From Planctomycetota bacterium (lineage in GTDB: Bacteria > Planctomycetota > Planctomycetia > Pirellulales > S012-138): DNA of 43,505 nucleotides. Under the pieces are notes generated by a model. That model did no database searches, was not told the origin of the DNA, and saw only the letters and a list, made by a program, of their open reading frames with translations. Position numbers and translations under genes: made by a program. Positions 24,538-31,626 of the stretch are shown here, piece by piece. Location of the stretch: positions 1 through 43,505 of the forward strand of contig JAJRRR010000266.1 of assembly GCA_024279285.1 (NCBI GenBank), read 5' to 3'. Every line of letters starts with the position of its first letter. Position 1 is the stretch's first letter.

Positions 24538-26019
24538 CTACCACACTCCCGCTGCCGTCATCCGGACCAGACAAGCCAGAGCCAGCAACGGGTCGTGACG
24601 GAGCAATTGGGCAAATTGCTGCTGACCTACTGTGGCTACAACCACCCAAAGGACCAAAACCACCAGTAGGGCTTCGGCTCCTCGTTGGATCCAGAACAGC
24701 CGTTGTCGCAGTCGTTGCACCGGCCCTGGCAAGTAAGGGAAGCACTGGGCCCGAATGGCCGGAACGCCCAAAGATTGAGCCACTTCGTCCGCCGTGGCAA
24801 ACGCCCTCTGAGCACGGCGTCCCAGCCCAAGGGCTCCCAAGGCCACCGTGGCGCCCAATATCGCCAAAGCTCCCAAGAGCCCATTGCGACGATTGGCAAT
24901 CCACTGTGGAGTGCCCAGGCTCTGGATCACTTGAAAGTTCTCAGGCCGATCCAGCAGGAGCAAATACTGCCACAGTTGGGCTTCCTGCTGAGCTGCTTGG
25001 ATGTACTGTTGGGTCAGGTTGCTCAATCGGTCCTGAAACTGACGAAGCTGAGCCAGATGCTCCCGCAGCAGAGTAGATGTAGTGGCGGAGGTGGTCTGTT
25101 GGGAAGCTTTGTGGACCATGGTGCGTCCTGCCTGACGAAGCGATTGAGCAAGTTGGGCTCGGAGCCGGGCCAACTGTTGCAACAGGAGTTTACGCTCCGG
25201 GTGCAATGGGGTAAGCCGCACAGCCAATTGGGCATCTTGGGCCTCCAACTGGGCAATCCGACGACGGAGTTGCTCAATGGTATCTGTGGGCGGAGTCTTG
25301 ACCGGGCCTTGGAAACCGGAAGACGAATCAGGGTGGCCCTGAGGACCTTGGGCCTGCTTGGCACTCTGGACGGGCCAGCGCCAATAAGCCACCGCAGCCA
25401 CGGAATCGGATTCTCCCAAAACCCCCTTCAACCACCGCCGAAACTCCTCCTCGGCACGCAGCAGGCTTTGCCATCGCTGCTGGCTGTGATGGTGTGCCGC
25501 CATCCAGCGTTGAAACACGCCTTGACGCACTTGGGCCAAAGTGCGTTGGGAGGTTCGCCGAAGCCAGGATTCAATTTGAGCTGCAGCAGTGCGGGGTCGG
25601 CGCACCACGAGCTGGACACTCACCTGAGCCGCAGTGGCTTGATAGGTGAACACGGCTTGGGCAGGAACTTCCTCCAAGCCCAGCAAACTGGCCGCCTGAC
25701 GACGCTGCTGCACCGATTGGGCTTCCCAACGCCAGTGATTCTGGGAAAGTGCCCGTGACTGGCTGGCCTCCATGCCCAAATGCACCAGGAAAGCTTTTCC
25801 CAGCTCTTGCCGAGTTTGTTGATCCAGCCAAGGAGGCAAAGGAGCGCGAAGACTGACTGCCCCCTGCACCCTCACGCCCGTGGCCCAAGTACCACCCAAC
25901 ACCATCCCCCAGAGCACCACTCCGGCACCCAGCACCACGGCCAAATAAAAACTTGGCACAAGGGCTGGACTGCTCTGAGGAGGTGTAAGGGAACTGGAGG
26001 ATGCCGTGCGCTTGTTCAT
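24538..26019 (-). CDS. Wzz/GumC-like polysaccharide chain-length determinant
   Basis: A 493-residue protein. ATG 26017-26019 was chosen to start just before a polar N-terminus; no strong ribosome site is visible. The layout is that of polysaccharide copolymerases: membrane helix 1 (YLAVVLGAGVVLWGMVLGG), a long periplasmic coiled-coil region with the conserved LTPLHPERKLLLQQLARL, then LGTPQWIANRRNG leading into helix 2 (LGALAILGATVALGALGLG). A cytoplasmic FATADEVAQSLGVPAIRAQCFP follows, as in GumC/Wzc. Two further hydrophobic stretches at the very C-terminus (EALLVVLVLWVVVATVG and LLALACLVRMTAAGVW) are unusual. It probably controls length and export of a capsule or exopolysaccharide with its downstream neighbours. 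Confidence 0.82.
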   Translation of the reverse strand: MNKRTASSSSLTPPQSSPALVPSFYLAVVLGAGVVLWGMVLGGTWATGVRVQGAVSLRAPLPPWLDQQTRQELGKAFLVHLGMEASQSRALSQNHWRWEAQSVQQRRQAASLLGLEEVPAQAVFTYQATAAQVSVQLVVRRPRTAAAQIESWLRRTSQRTLAQVRQGVFQRWMAAHHHSQQRWQSLLRAEEEFRRWLKGVLGESDSVAAVAYWRWPVQSAKQAQGPQGHPDSSSGFQGPVKTPPTDTIEQLRRRIAQLEAQDAQLAVRLTPLHPERKLLLQQLARLRAQLAQSLRQAGRTMVHKASQQTTSATTSTLLREHLAQLRQFQDRLSNLTQQYIQAAQQEAQLWQYLLLLDRPENFQVIQSLGTPQWIANRRNGLLGALAILGATVALGALGLGRRAQRAFATADEVAQSLGVPAIRAQCFPYLPGPVQRLRQRLFWIQRGAEALLVVLVLWVVVATVGQQQFAQLLRHDPLLALACLVRMTAAGVW

Positions 26020-26173
26020 CGGAGCAAACTCAGCTCTGTACTTTTTAACAACAAGGACTAAGGGCTTCGACCAAGCCGGTTTACTGACAAATTGCCCTCG
26101 GAGTTGCAAGAGCACTTTGCAGGACGCATGCTGGAAAACTGCTAGCGAACCCGAATCGTGAAGGAGCGCCGTT

Positions 26174-27025
26174 ATGCCCCTTGCCGTGTTTACTAAAAGC
26201 TTTCAGGATTGGTCGCTGGAGGAGGTGTGTCGTCGGTTTCGGTCCTTGGGGGTGGATGGGCTGGATTTGACGGTTCGCCCAGGTGGCCACATCCATCCCA
26301 AAGACGCACCGGAGCTGGTACCGCAAGCAGTGCTGGTGGCCCATCACCACCACTTGCGCGTGCTCATGTTGACCACTTCCATTACCCAAGCCGACCGCCA
26401 AGCCCAAAAACTTCTGGAAGTAGCCGCCCAAGAGGGCATCACGCACATCAAACTGGGCTACTATCGCTACATTGGGCTGGGACATCTCAAACGCCACATG
26501 GACCAGGTGCGACGCCACCTGGAACGCATCGTCAAAATGGCTCGTCCCTTGGGAGTGCTCCCTTGCGTGCACATTCACTCAGGGCCTTACATTCCATCGC
26601 ACGGAACCATGCTCTATGAGCTTATCAAGGACTTTTCTCCCCAGGAGCTGGGAGCCTATGTGGACATGCTGCACATGGTGTTGGAAGGCGGAGGAGCCGG
26701 ATGGCGTCAGGGACTGGAGCTGTTGGGCCCTTGGATTGCTCTGGTGGGAGTGAAGAACTTTCGTTGGGAACCGGGCCGGCGGGACCGTTGGGGACAGTTG
26801 CGATGGCACACTCGCAATTGTCCCTTGGCCGACGGAGTCAGTCCCATCCCGGATTTCGTCGCCACCTTAAAGCGCTTGGGCTTCCAGGGTATCTATTCCC
26901 TCCACAGCGAATACAAAGGAGCTCATAGCTTTCGCAACCTCTCCACCCAAGAGTGTCTGGAACAGACTGCCCGGGATTTGAAGTTCTTCCGTCCCTTGCT
27001 GGAACAAGAGGAAAAAAGCCACTAA
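26174..27025 (+). CDS. Xylose isomerase-like TIM barrel (sugar phosphate isomerase/epimerase)
   Basis: A 283-residue protein starting at ATG 26174 with GAAGGAG upstream. Typical AP-endonuclease-2 / xylose isomerase-like barrel features are present: LGVDGLDLTVRPGGHI at strand 2, HIKLGYYRYI, LPCVHIHSGPYI, AYVDMLHMVLEGGG, IALVGVKNFRW, and a closing GIYSLHSEYKG. The His, Glu and Asp residues on strand ends are likely metal ligands. No signal peptide is seen, so it is probably cytoplasmic. Planctomycetes have many such paralogues with varied sugar or inositol substrates, and the reaction cannot be fixed. It is a single gene whose stop shares bases with the convergent DUF1559 gene. Confidence 0.82.
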   Translation: MPLAVFTKSFQDWSLEEVCRRFRSLGVDGLDLTVRPGGHIHPKDAPELVPQAVLVAHHHHLRVLMLTTSITQADRQAQKLLEVAAQEGITHIKLGYYRYIGLGHLKRHMDQVRRHLERIVKMARPLGVLPCVHIHSGPYIPSHGTMLYELIKDFSPQELGAYVDMLHMVLEGGGAGWRQGLELLGPWIALVGVKNFRWEPGRRDRWGQLRWHTRNCPLADGVSPIPDFVATLKRLGFQGIYSLHSEYKGAHSFRNLSTQECLEQTARDLKFFRPLLEQEEKSH

Positions 27026-28089
27026 GGCTCTGGTGTCCGCGTGTCCCGAGGATGACACAAGTAAAACCACACACCAGGGTCAATTTCAAAATCAATCGTG
27101 CGGGCCGAGCCATCACACATGGCCGCCACGAGCCCCTGGGAATGGGAGCCTCCAAACCGAGCATGCGGATATGAAACAGTGGCTGTGTCCTTGGCAGGCC
27201 CCAGTAGCGCTCCCTTGCCACCGGTGCGCTCCAGTCGGGCCAGAAACCCCGTCGGATCCCGGCTCAGTTGCTCCCAAGCCTCAGCACTCAGAGGGCGCCG
27301 CATCACGCTCTCATGCCAAGGGCTGGCAAAGCCGAACCAATCTCCCGGGTGCCGAGTTCCAAGCAGCGTGCCGGGAATGTGTTTCTCGGCCACCAGCACG
27401 GTTTGAGAACGCCCGTCGGCAACAAACTCCCAGGTGCGAAGCTTGGCAGGACGACGGTACTGCCGACACACATTCACCGGCAGCAGAAGCGACTCTGTTC
27501 CCAAGTCCACCGCGGCAAAGTCGCTGGGCTGGTATTCCACTTGTCTTTGATCCCACTGGGCTACGAGGAGCCCTTGCCTGAAACGGCGCGAAGTGCAAAT
27601 CAACTGTGGCACCGGGCCGGCGATCAAGCAGCGCATTTGGGTCCGGTGCCACACATCACTCAGGTCCAGTTGCGGCAGGAGCTGAAAGCCCCAACCCAAG
27701 GGCTGCTCCAAGCCCAACAAAACCTGAACCTCCTCGTTCTGTTGGCGAAACCACCGCAGCCCTTGGCCCTGGAAATAGGCAGCTTGTTGAGCTTTCGGGT
27801 CCAGTTGGGGCCAGAATCCCGCTGTGGGCACAAACCCCCTTTGAAGCTCGTGCTGTTGGACCGCCTCGGCCAAAATGCCCAAATTGTGCAGACACCGCTT
27901 GTGCCTCGCCTCTTCTCGCTTGGTCCAAAGCGCAGAGAACAACAGTCCCAGCAGAACAACCACCAACAGCACTCCTCCCATCAGCACCCCAAAGACCGTC
28001 AAAAATACCAGAAGTTTTTCTCCCCTGACTCCAACTTCTGAAGGTGCCGAAGTGGGAGGGATCGGGGATTCGTCGGAGTGCTGATTCAT
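27022..28089 (-). CDS. DUF1559 prepilin-like membrane protein (divergent)
   Basis: A 355-residue protein starting at ATG 28087-28089. An N-terminal polar stretch is followed by one membrane helix (VFGVLMGGVLLVVVLLGLLFSALW). Next comes KREEARHKRCLHNLGILAEAVQQHELQRGFVPTAG, the DUF1559 signature (normally R..qC.nNLkqigla.h.yh), then a beta-rich domain and a C-terminal FGGSHSQGLVAAMCDGSARTIDFEID, matching the family's fGs.H..g.n...aDGSvr.i ending. Usual DUF1559 proteins begin with a short type IV prepilin leader; here the N-terminus is longer and lacks an obvious cleavage site, so it may be a plain membrane-anchored relative. Hundreds of paralogues exist in some planctomycetes; their function is unknown. 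Confidence 0.78.
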   Translation of the reverse strand: MNQHSDESPIPPTSAPSEVGVRGEKLLVFLTVFGVLMGGVLLVVVLLGLLFSALWTKREEARHKRCLHNLGILAEAVQQHELQRGFVPTAGFWPQLDPKAQQAAYFQGQGLRWFRQQNEEVQVLLGLEQPLGWGFQLLPQLDLSDVWHRTQMRCLIAGPVPQLICTSRRFRQGLLVAQWDQRQVEYQPSDFAAVDLGTESLLLPVNVCRQYRRPAKLRTWEFVADGRSQTVLVAEKHIPGTLLGTRHPGDWFGFASPWHESVMRRPLSAEAWEQLSRDPTGFLARLERTGGKGALLGPAKDTATVSYPHARFGGSHSQGLVAAMCDGSARTIDFEIDPGVWFYLCHPRDTRTPEP

Positions 28090-28142
28090 CGTCCCTTACC
28101 TTGGCCGGGAAAATCCTCCAAAAACTACTCTCCCTCTGCCGA

Positions 28143-28148
28143 ATTATA
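28143..28148 (-). promoter_or_regulatory. Perfect -10 element upstream of the DUF1559 gene
   Basis: TATAAT on the minus strand lies 54 nt upstream of the ATG at 28089. No good -35 hexamer is found at 16-18 nt, so the promoter call rests on the -10 alone. Confidence 0.35.
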
Positions 28149-28256
28149 GCGAAGCCTTTGGTTACCAGCCGCGAGGACTTTTTCCAACGCCTTCTGGTTC
28201 CTACTTTCCAATCTCCCTCGGCGAGCCCGAAGCTTTCCAGCCGCGTGCCGAAACTT

Positions 28257-28282
28257 GGCGAGCCCCGGACTTCAGTCCGGGG
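28257..28282 (-). repeat. 26-nt hairpin repeat, copy 2
   Basis: On the minus strand the arms are CCCCGG and CCGGGG around the loop ACTGAAGT, with the 3' tail CTCGCC. Loop A and T also pair, so the stem is 8 bp with a TGAA tetraloop. Confidence 0.65.
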
Positions 28283-28316
28283 AAAGCCAAAAGACACGCT
28301 GGTTCGCCGTGTTTCT

Positions 28317-28342
28317 CCGCCGGCTCAAGCCGGCGGCTCGCC
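28317..28342 (+). repeat. 26-nt hairpin repeat, copy 3
   Basis: The arms are CCGCCG and CGGCGG around the loop GCTCAAGC, with the 3' tail CTCGCC. It is an 8-bp stem with a TCAA tetraloop. Confidence 0.65.
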
Positions 28343-28343
28343 G

Positions 28344-28410
28344 GTTGCAAGAATAGACGTTTGTGCTTGCTCCGGAGCAGAATCTCCGCCGCTAGTCGCA
28401 AGCCGCGTGC
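28344..28410 (+). repeat. Dispersed core-plus-heptamer repeat, copy F (degenerate)
   Basis: GTTGCAAGAATAGACGTT keeps the CAAGAAT..ACG part of the core. The heptamers CGCTAGT, CGCAAGC and CGCGTGC follow at 28390-28410. The intervening ~28 nt are unlike the other copies. It directly abuts hairpin copy 3. Confidence 0.4.
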
Positions 28411-28457
28411 CGAGCCGGAGCGGAAGCTCCTCGTGGCTGACACGGCACTGCCGTCCT

Positions 28458-28483
28458 CCCATGGCTGAAGCTATGGGCTCGCC
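28458..28483 (+). repeat. 26-nt hairpin repeat, copy 4
   Basis: The arms are CCCATG and TATGGG (one G-T wobble if transcribed) around the loop GCTGAAGC, with the 3' tail CTCGCC. Confidence 0.65.
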
Positions 28484-28525
28484 CGGTGGATTTGCCCGCA
28501 CGCCTCAACTCGCCAACTGCGCGTC

Positions 28526-28591
28526 GAAACAAGAATCCACGCCGATCTTCACGCGCCGCAGGTCGCAGGACGCGGGTCGCAAGTCGCGAGT
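28526..28591 (+). repeat. Dispersed core-plus-heptamer repeat, copy E (best copy)
   Basis: The core GAAACAAGAATCCACGCC (28526-28543) is followed by five uninterrupted heptamers at 28557-28591: CGCAGGT, CGCAGGA, CGCGGGT, CGCAAGT, CGCGAGT. It lies just upstream of recG. Confidence 0.7.
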
Positions 28592-28645
28592 CGCGTCCTG
28601 CGTTTGGCGGGGGCTGATTTTTCTAGCTCCCGGCAAAACCCTACA

Positions 28646-30748
28646 ATGAGCACAGGCACGCCTTGGACCAAGACCATGAACCCTCGCACTAAGTCGCCGC
28701 TCCAGTTGCCGTTGACCAGTCTTCGGGGCATTGGGCCTCAAAAAGCAAGGCTCTTTGCCCAACTGGGTCTGCGCACACTTCAGCATGTGTTGTTTTACTT
28801 TCCTCGGGACTACGAAGATTGGACTCGCCGCATCCCATTGGGCAAGCTCCAGCCAGGACAAGAGGCTTTGGCCTTGGGACGCGTGGTGGATGTGGATCAA
28901 CGGGGCACGGGGCTGGGCAAACGCGTGGTAGAGCTGTTGGTGGAAGACGACACGGGTGTGCTTCGGGCCGTGTGGTTCAACACCGACTATGTGCTGCGCG
29001 TGGTTCGGCTGGGCGATTGGATCGCCTTGCAAGGCAAAGTGCGGCGCGGTCCACACGGCATGCTGGAAATGGCTCATCCCCGCGTGGAACGCATCGCCGA
29101 TCCCCAGCACCATCAGGGCCGCATCGTGCCGGTCTATCGGCTCTGCCAGGGACTGCGCCAAAGCGATGTGCAGCTTGCCGTGCGAAGCGCCTTAAGGGCC
29201 GCCGCAGGGCAGTTGGAAGACGCCTTGCCTGAGCCGTTCCGGCAACAGAAAGGACTGGTGGGCATTCAAGAAGCTTTGGAACAGATTCACTTTCCCGACG
29301 ACTATGTGCGGCTCCAACAGGCCAGACGACGATTGGTTTATCAGGAGTTGTTGGTGCTTCAGCTTGCCGTGCAGTTGCACCGGCAGCGACTTCAGCAGGA
29401 GCAGAGTGTGCCGCTGGAGGTGACCGATAAGATTGATGGCCGAATTCGGCGGCTGTTCCCTTTTCGGCTCACAGCGGGCCAGGAAGAGGCTGTGGCTCAG
29501 ATCCGGCGTGATCTGGCCCGATCGTTTCCCATGCACCGGCTTCTTCAAGGCGATGTGGGCAGTGGGAAGACGGTGGTGGCGGTGTATGCCATGCTGGTGG
29601 CCGTGGCTCACGGCTATCAGGCCGCGCTGATGGTTCCCACCGAAATTCTGGCCCAACAGCACTATCAGACCCTTCGGCGACTACTGGCCCGAAGCCGTGT
29701 GCGGCTGGAGTTGGTCTCCGGCCAACAAAGCCGCAAAGAGCGCAAGGAACTGCTGGGACGCATCAAAGCCGGCATGGTGGACCTGGTGGTGGGCACGCAA
29801 GCGCTGATCCAAGAAGATGTGCGGTTTGCCAAATTGGCCGTGGTGGTGATAGACGAACAACACAAGTTTGGAGTGCGTCAGCGAGCCCGATTGCAACAAG
29901 CCGGTCCTTGGCACCCTCACTACCTGGTGATGACCGCTACTCCCATTCCTCGGACTTTGCTCCTGACCCAATTCGGCGATTTGGATGTCTCGCTTCTGCG
30001 CGACATGCCCCCGGGAAGACAGAAAGTCCACACCTATTGGGTGGCCGAAGATCAACGCCAGCAGTGGTGGGAATTCGTCCGCAAAAAACTGGACCAAGGC
30101 CGCCAGGGATATGTGGTTGTGCCTCGGGTTCAGGGAGGATCGGTGCCCAGTGTGCAACAAGTGCTCCAACAGTTGCAGCACGGTCCCTTGAAAGGCTACC
30201 AGGTGGAAGCCATTCACGGCCGACTGCCTTCGGTCCAAAAGCAACAAATCATGCAACGCTTCGTCCAGGGGCAGACTCAAGTGCTGGTTTGCACCACAGC
30301 CATTGAAGTGGGCGTGGATGTGCCCAACGCCACCGTGTTGACCATTGAGCATGGGCATTTGTTTGGTTTGGCCCAACTTCACCAGCTTCGGGGACGGATA
30401 GGTCGGGGGCGTCATGTGGGCTACTGTGGAGTGTTTGCCCGAGCCGACACTCCCGAAGCCCAACAACGCCTGGAAGCCTTCGTGCAAATTCAGGATGGAT
30501 TCCAACTAGCCGAAGTGGATTTTCGCCTCCGAGGGCCAGGCAACATGCTGGGCACTGAGCAGCACGGGCAAGCTCCTCTATACATTGCCCGATTGCCCGA
30601 GGATCAGCCTTGGCTGGAACAAGCCCGAGAGGATGCCCAAGCCTTGTTGGCGCAAGACCCTCGGCTTCAAGACCCTCGTTGGGACCGACTGCGCCACTTG
30701 GTGCTTCGCCGCTATGGGGAAGTGATGGACTTAAGCCATGTGGGCTAG
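28646..30748 (+). CDS. recG: ATP-dependent DNA helicase RecG
   Basis: A protein of about 700 residues, the normal RecG length. It rescues stalled replication forks and processes branched DNA. The N-terminal wedge domain has LTSLRGIGPQKARLFAQLGL and FYFPRDYEDW. Helicase domain motifs follow: LLQGDVGSGKTVVA (Walker A), VVVIDEQHKFGVRQR (motif II, DEQH), VMTATPIPRTL (III), VEAIHGRLPS, VLVCTTAIEVGVDVPNATV and QLRGRIGRG (V/VI). The family end, FRLRGPGNMLGTEQHG, is also present. The start is uncertain: ATG 28646 and ATG 28676 are in frame and neither has a clear Shine-Dalgarno site. A TACAAT at 28642-28647 could be a -10 element, which would favour 28676. Its stop shares bases with convergent nnrD. 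Confidence 0.95.
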   Translation: MSTGTPWTKTMNPRTKSPLQLPLTSLRGIGPQKARLFAQLGLRTLQHVLFYFPRDYEDWTRRIPLGKLQPGQEALALGRVVDVDQRGTGLGKRVVELLVEDDTGVLRAVWFNTDYVLRVVRLGDWIALQGKVRRGPHGMLEMAHPRVERIADPQHHQGRIVPVYRLCQGLRQSDVQLAVRSALRAAAGQLEDALPEPFRQQKGLVGIQEALEQIHFPDDYVRLQQARRRLVYQELLVLQLAVQLHRQRLQQEQSVPLEVTDKIDGRIRRLFPFRLTAGQEEAVAQIRRDLARSFPMHRLLQGDVGSGKTVVAVYAMLVAVAHGYQAALMVPTEILAQQHYQTLRRLLARSRVRLELVSGQQSRKERKELLGRIKAGMVDLVVGTQALIQEDVRFAKLAVVVIDEQHKFGVRQRARLQQAGPWHPHYLVMTATPIPRTLLLTQFGDLDVSLLRDMPPGRQKVHTYWVAEDQRQQWWEFVRKKLDQGRQGYVVVPRVQGGSVPSVQQVLQQLQHGPLKGYQVEAIHGRLPSVQKQQIMQRFVQGQTQVLVCTTAIEVGVDVPNATVLTIEHGHLFGLAQLHQLRGRIGRGRHVGYCGVFARADTPEAQQRLEAFVQIQDGFQLAEVDFRLRGPGNMLGTEQHGQAPLYIARLPEDQPWLEQAREDAQALLAQDPRLQDPRWDRLRHLVLRRYGEVMDLSHVG

Positions 30749-31626
30749 TGAAGCTCTTGCTCCAGCTTCTGCCATGCCCAAGCCAGGGCTTCTACCAGAT
30801 CGGAGGCGGTCATGGCCACTTGGCCCCAGTGGACAGCCGCCAAATCGCCGGCTTTGCCATGGACGAAGGTGGCCAATCGGGCGGCTGGGTAGGGGGGCCA
30901 ACCTTGGGCCAGCAACGCTCCCAACACTCCCGTGAGCACATCTCCACTGCCTCCGGTGGCCATGCCTGGGTTGCCGGTCAAGTTCTGGCTTATTTGCTGA
31001 CCGTCGCAGATCAAGGTGCGGTGGCCTTTGAGCACCACGACGGCCTTCCATGCCCGAGCTAGTTGAGCCACCAGGGTGCAGCGTTGGGCAAGCACTTCGC
31101 GGGTGCTGTGGCCACAGAGTCGGGCAAACTCGCCAGGGTGCGGGGTCAGCACCCGAGGAGCCGGAGCCCGAAGCGGACCAGACAGTTGAGCCAATGCGTT
31201 CAAACCGTCGGCATCCACGACCATAGGGAGAGCGATTTTGGTATAGAGCATGGAGACCAATTGGGTCAGGCCAGGGCTTTGTCCCAAGCCCGGTCCCAGG
31301 GCCACTGCGGTGGCTCGGGCAAGCAACGGCTCCAATTGTTCCAAGGCGTTTGGGGTCAGGCGTCCCTGGGAATCGCAAGCCAAGGGCCAGACCATCATGG
31401 CCGGTTCTTGAGCAGCCACGGGGGGATAGATGGCCTGGGGGACAGCTACTGAAACCAACCCGGTTCCACTTCGCAAAGCTGCCCGAGCTGCCAGTACCAC
31501 CGCTCCGGCCAGACCTTGGCTCCCCCCCACCACAAGCAAATGGCCAAAGTGCCCCTTGTGGCTTTCCGGCTCCCGAGGCTTGAGCCTTGGCACGGGCGTA
31601 TGGTCCCAAGGCACCGGATCGCTCAC
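30745..31626 (-). CDS. nnrD: ADP/ATP-dependent NAD(P)H-hydrate dehydratase
   Basis: A 293-residue ribokinase-like enzyme that repairs damaged NAD(P)HX back to NAD(P)H using ADP or ATP. GTG 31624-31626 was chosen because AAGGAG lies 8 nt upstream. It also overlaps the larB stop as GTGA, and the longer frame upstream is the shadow of larB. Motifs: GHLLVVGGSQGLAGAVVLAARAAL, VALGPGLGQ, VVDADGLNAL, RVLTPHPGEFARL, VVVLKGH and the nucleotide-binding NPGMATGGSGDVLTGVLGALLAQG. The N-terminal epimerase domain (NnrE) found fused in many bacteria is absent, so epimerisation must be done by another gene. Translational coupling to larB is evident. Confidence 0.92.
   Translation of the reverse strand: MSDPVPWDHTPVPRLKPREPESHKGHFGHLLVVGGSQGLAGAVVLAARAALRSGTGLVSVAVPQAIYPPVAAQEPAMMVWPLACDSQGRLTPNALEQLEPLLARATAVALGPGLGQSPGLTQLVSMLYTKIALPMVVDADGLNALAQLSGPLRAPAPRVLTPHPGEFARLCGHSTREVLAQRCTLVAQLARAWKAVVVLKGHRTLICDGQQISQNLTGNPGMATGGSGDVLTGVLGALLAQGWPPYPAARLATFVHGKAGDLAAVHWGQVAMTASDLVEALAWAWQKLEQELH

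Larger units (their letters stand above)
28090..28645. other. Divergent gap densely packed with two repeat families
   Basis: This 556-nt gap separates the divergent DUF1559 and recG genes and has no credible gene. It contains three copies of the 26-nt hairpin repeat, a degenerate fourth tail at about 28220-28228, and two copies of the core-plus-heptamer repeat (28344-28410 and 28526-28591). A minus-strand TATAAT lies near the DUF1559 end. Further hairpins (ACGGC...GCCGT at 28442-28454, and GGAGC...GCTCC near 28420) suggest a mosaic of inserted palindromes. Confidence 0.6.
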
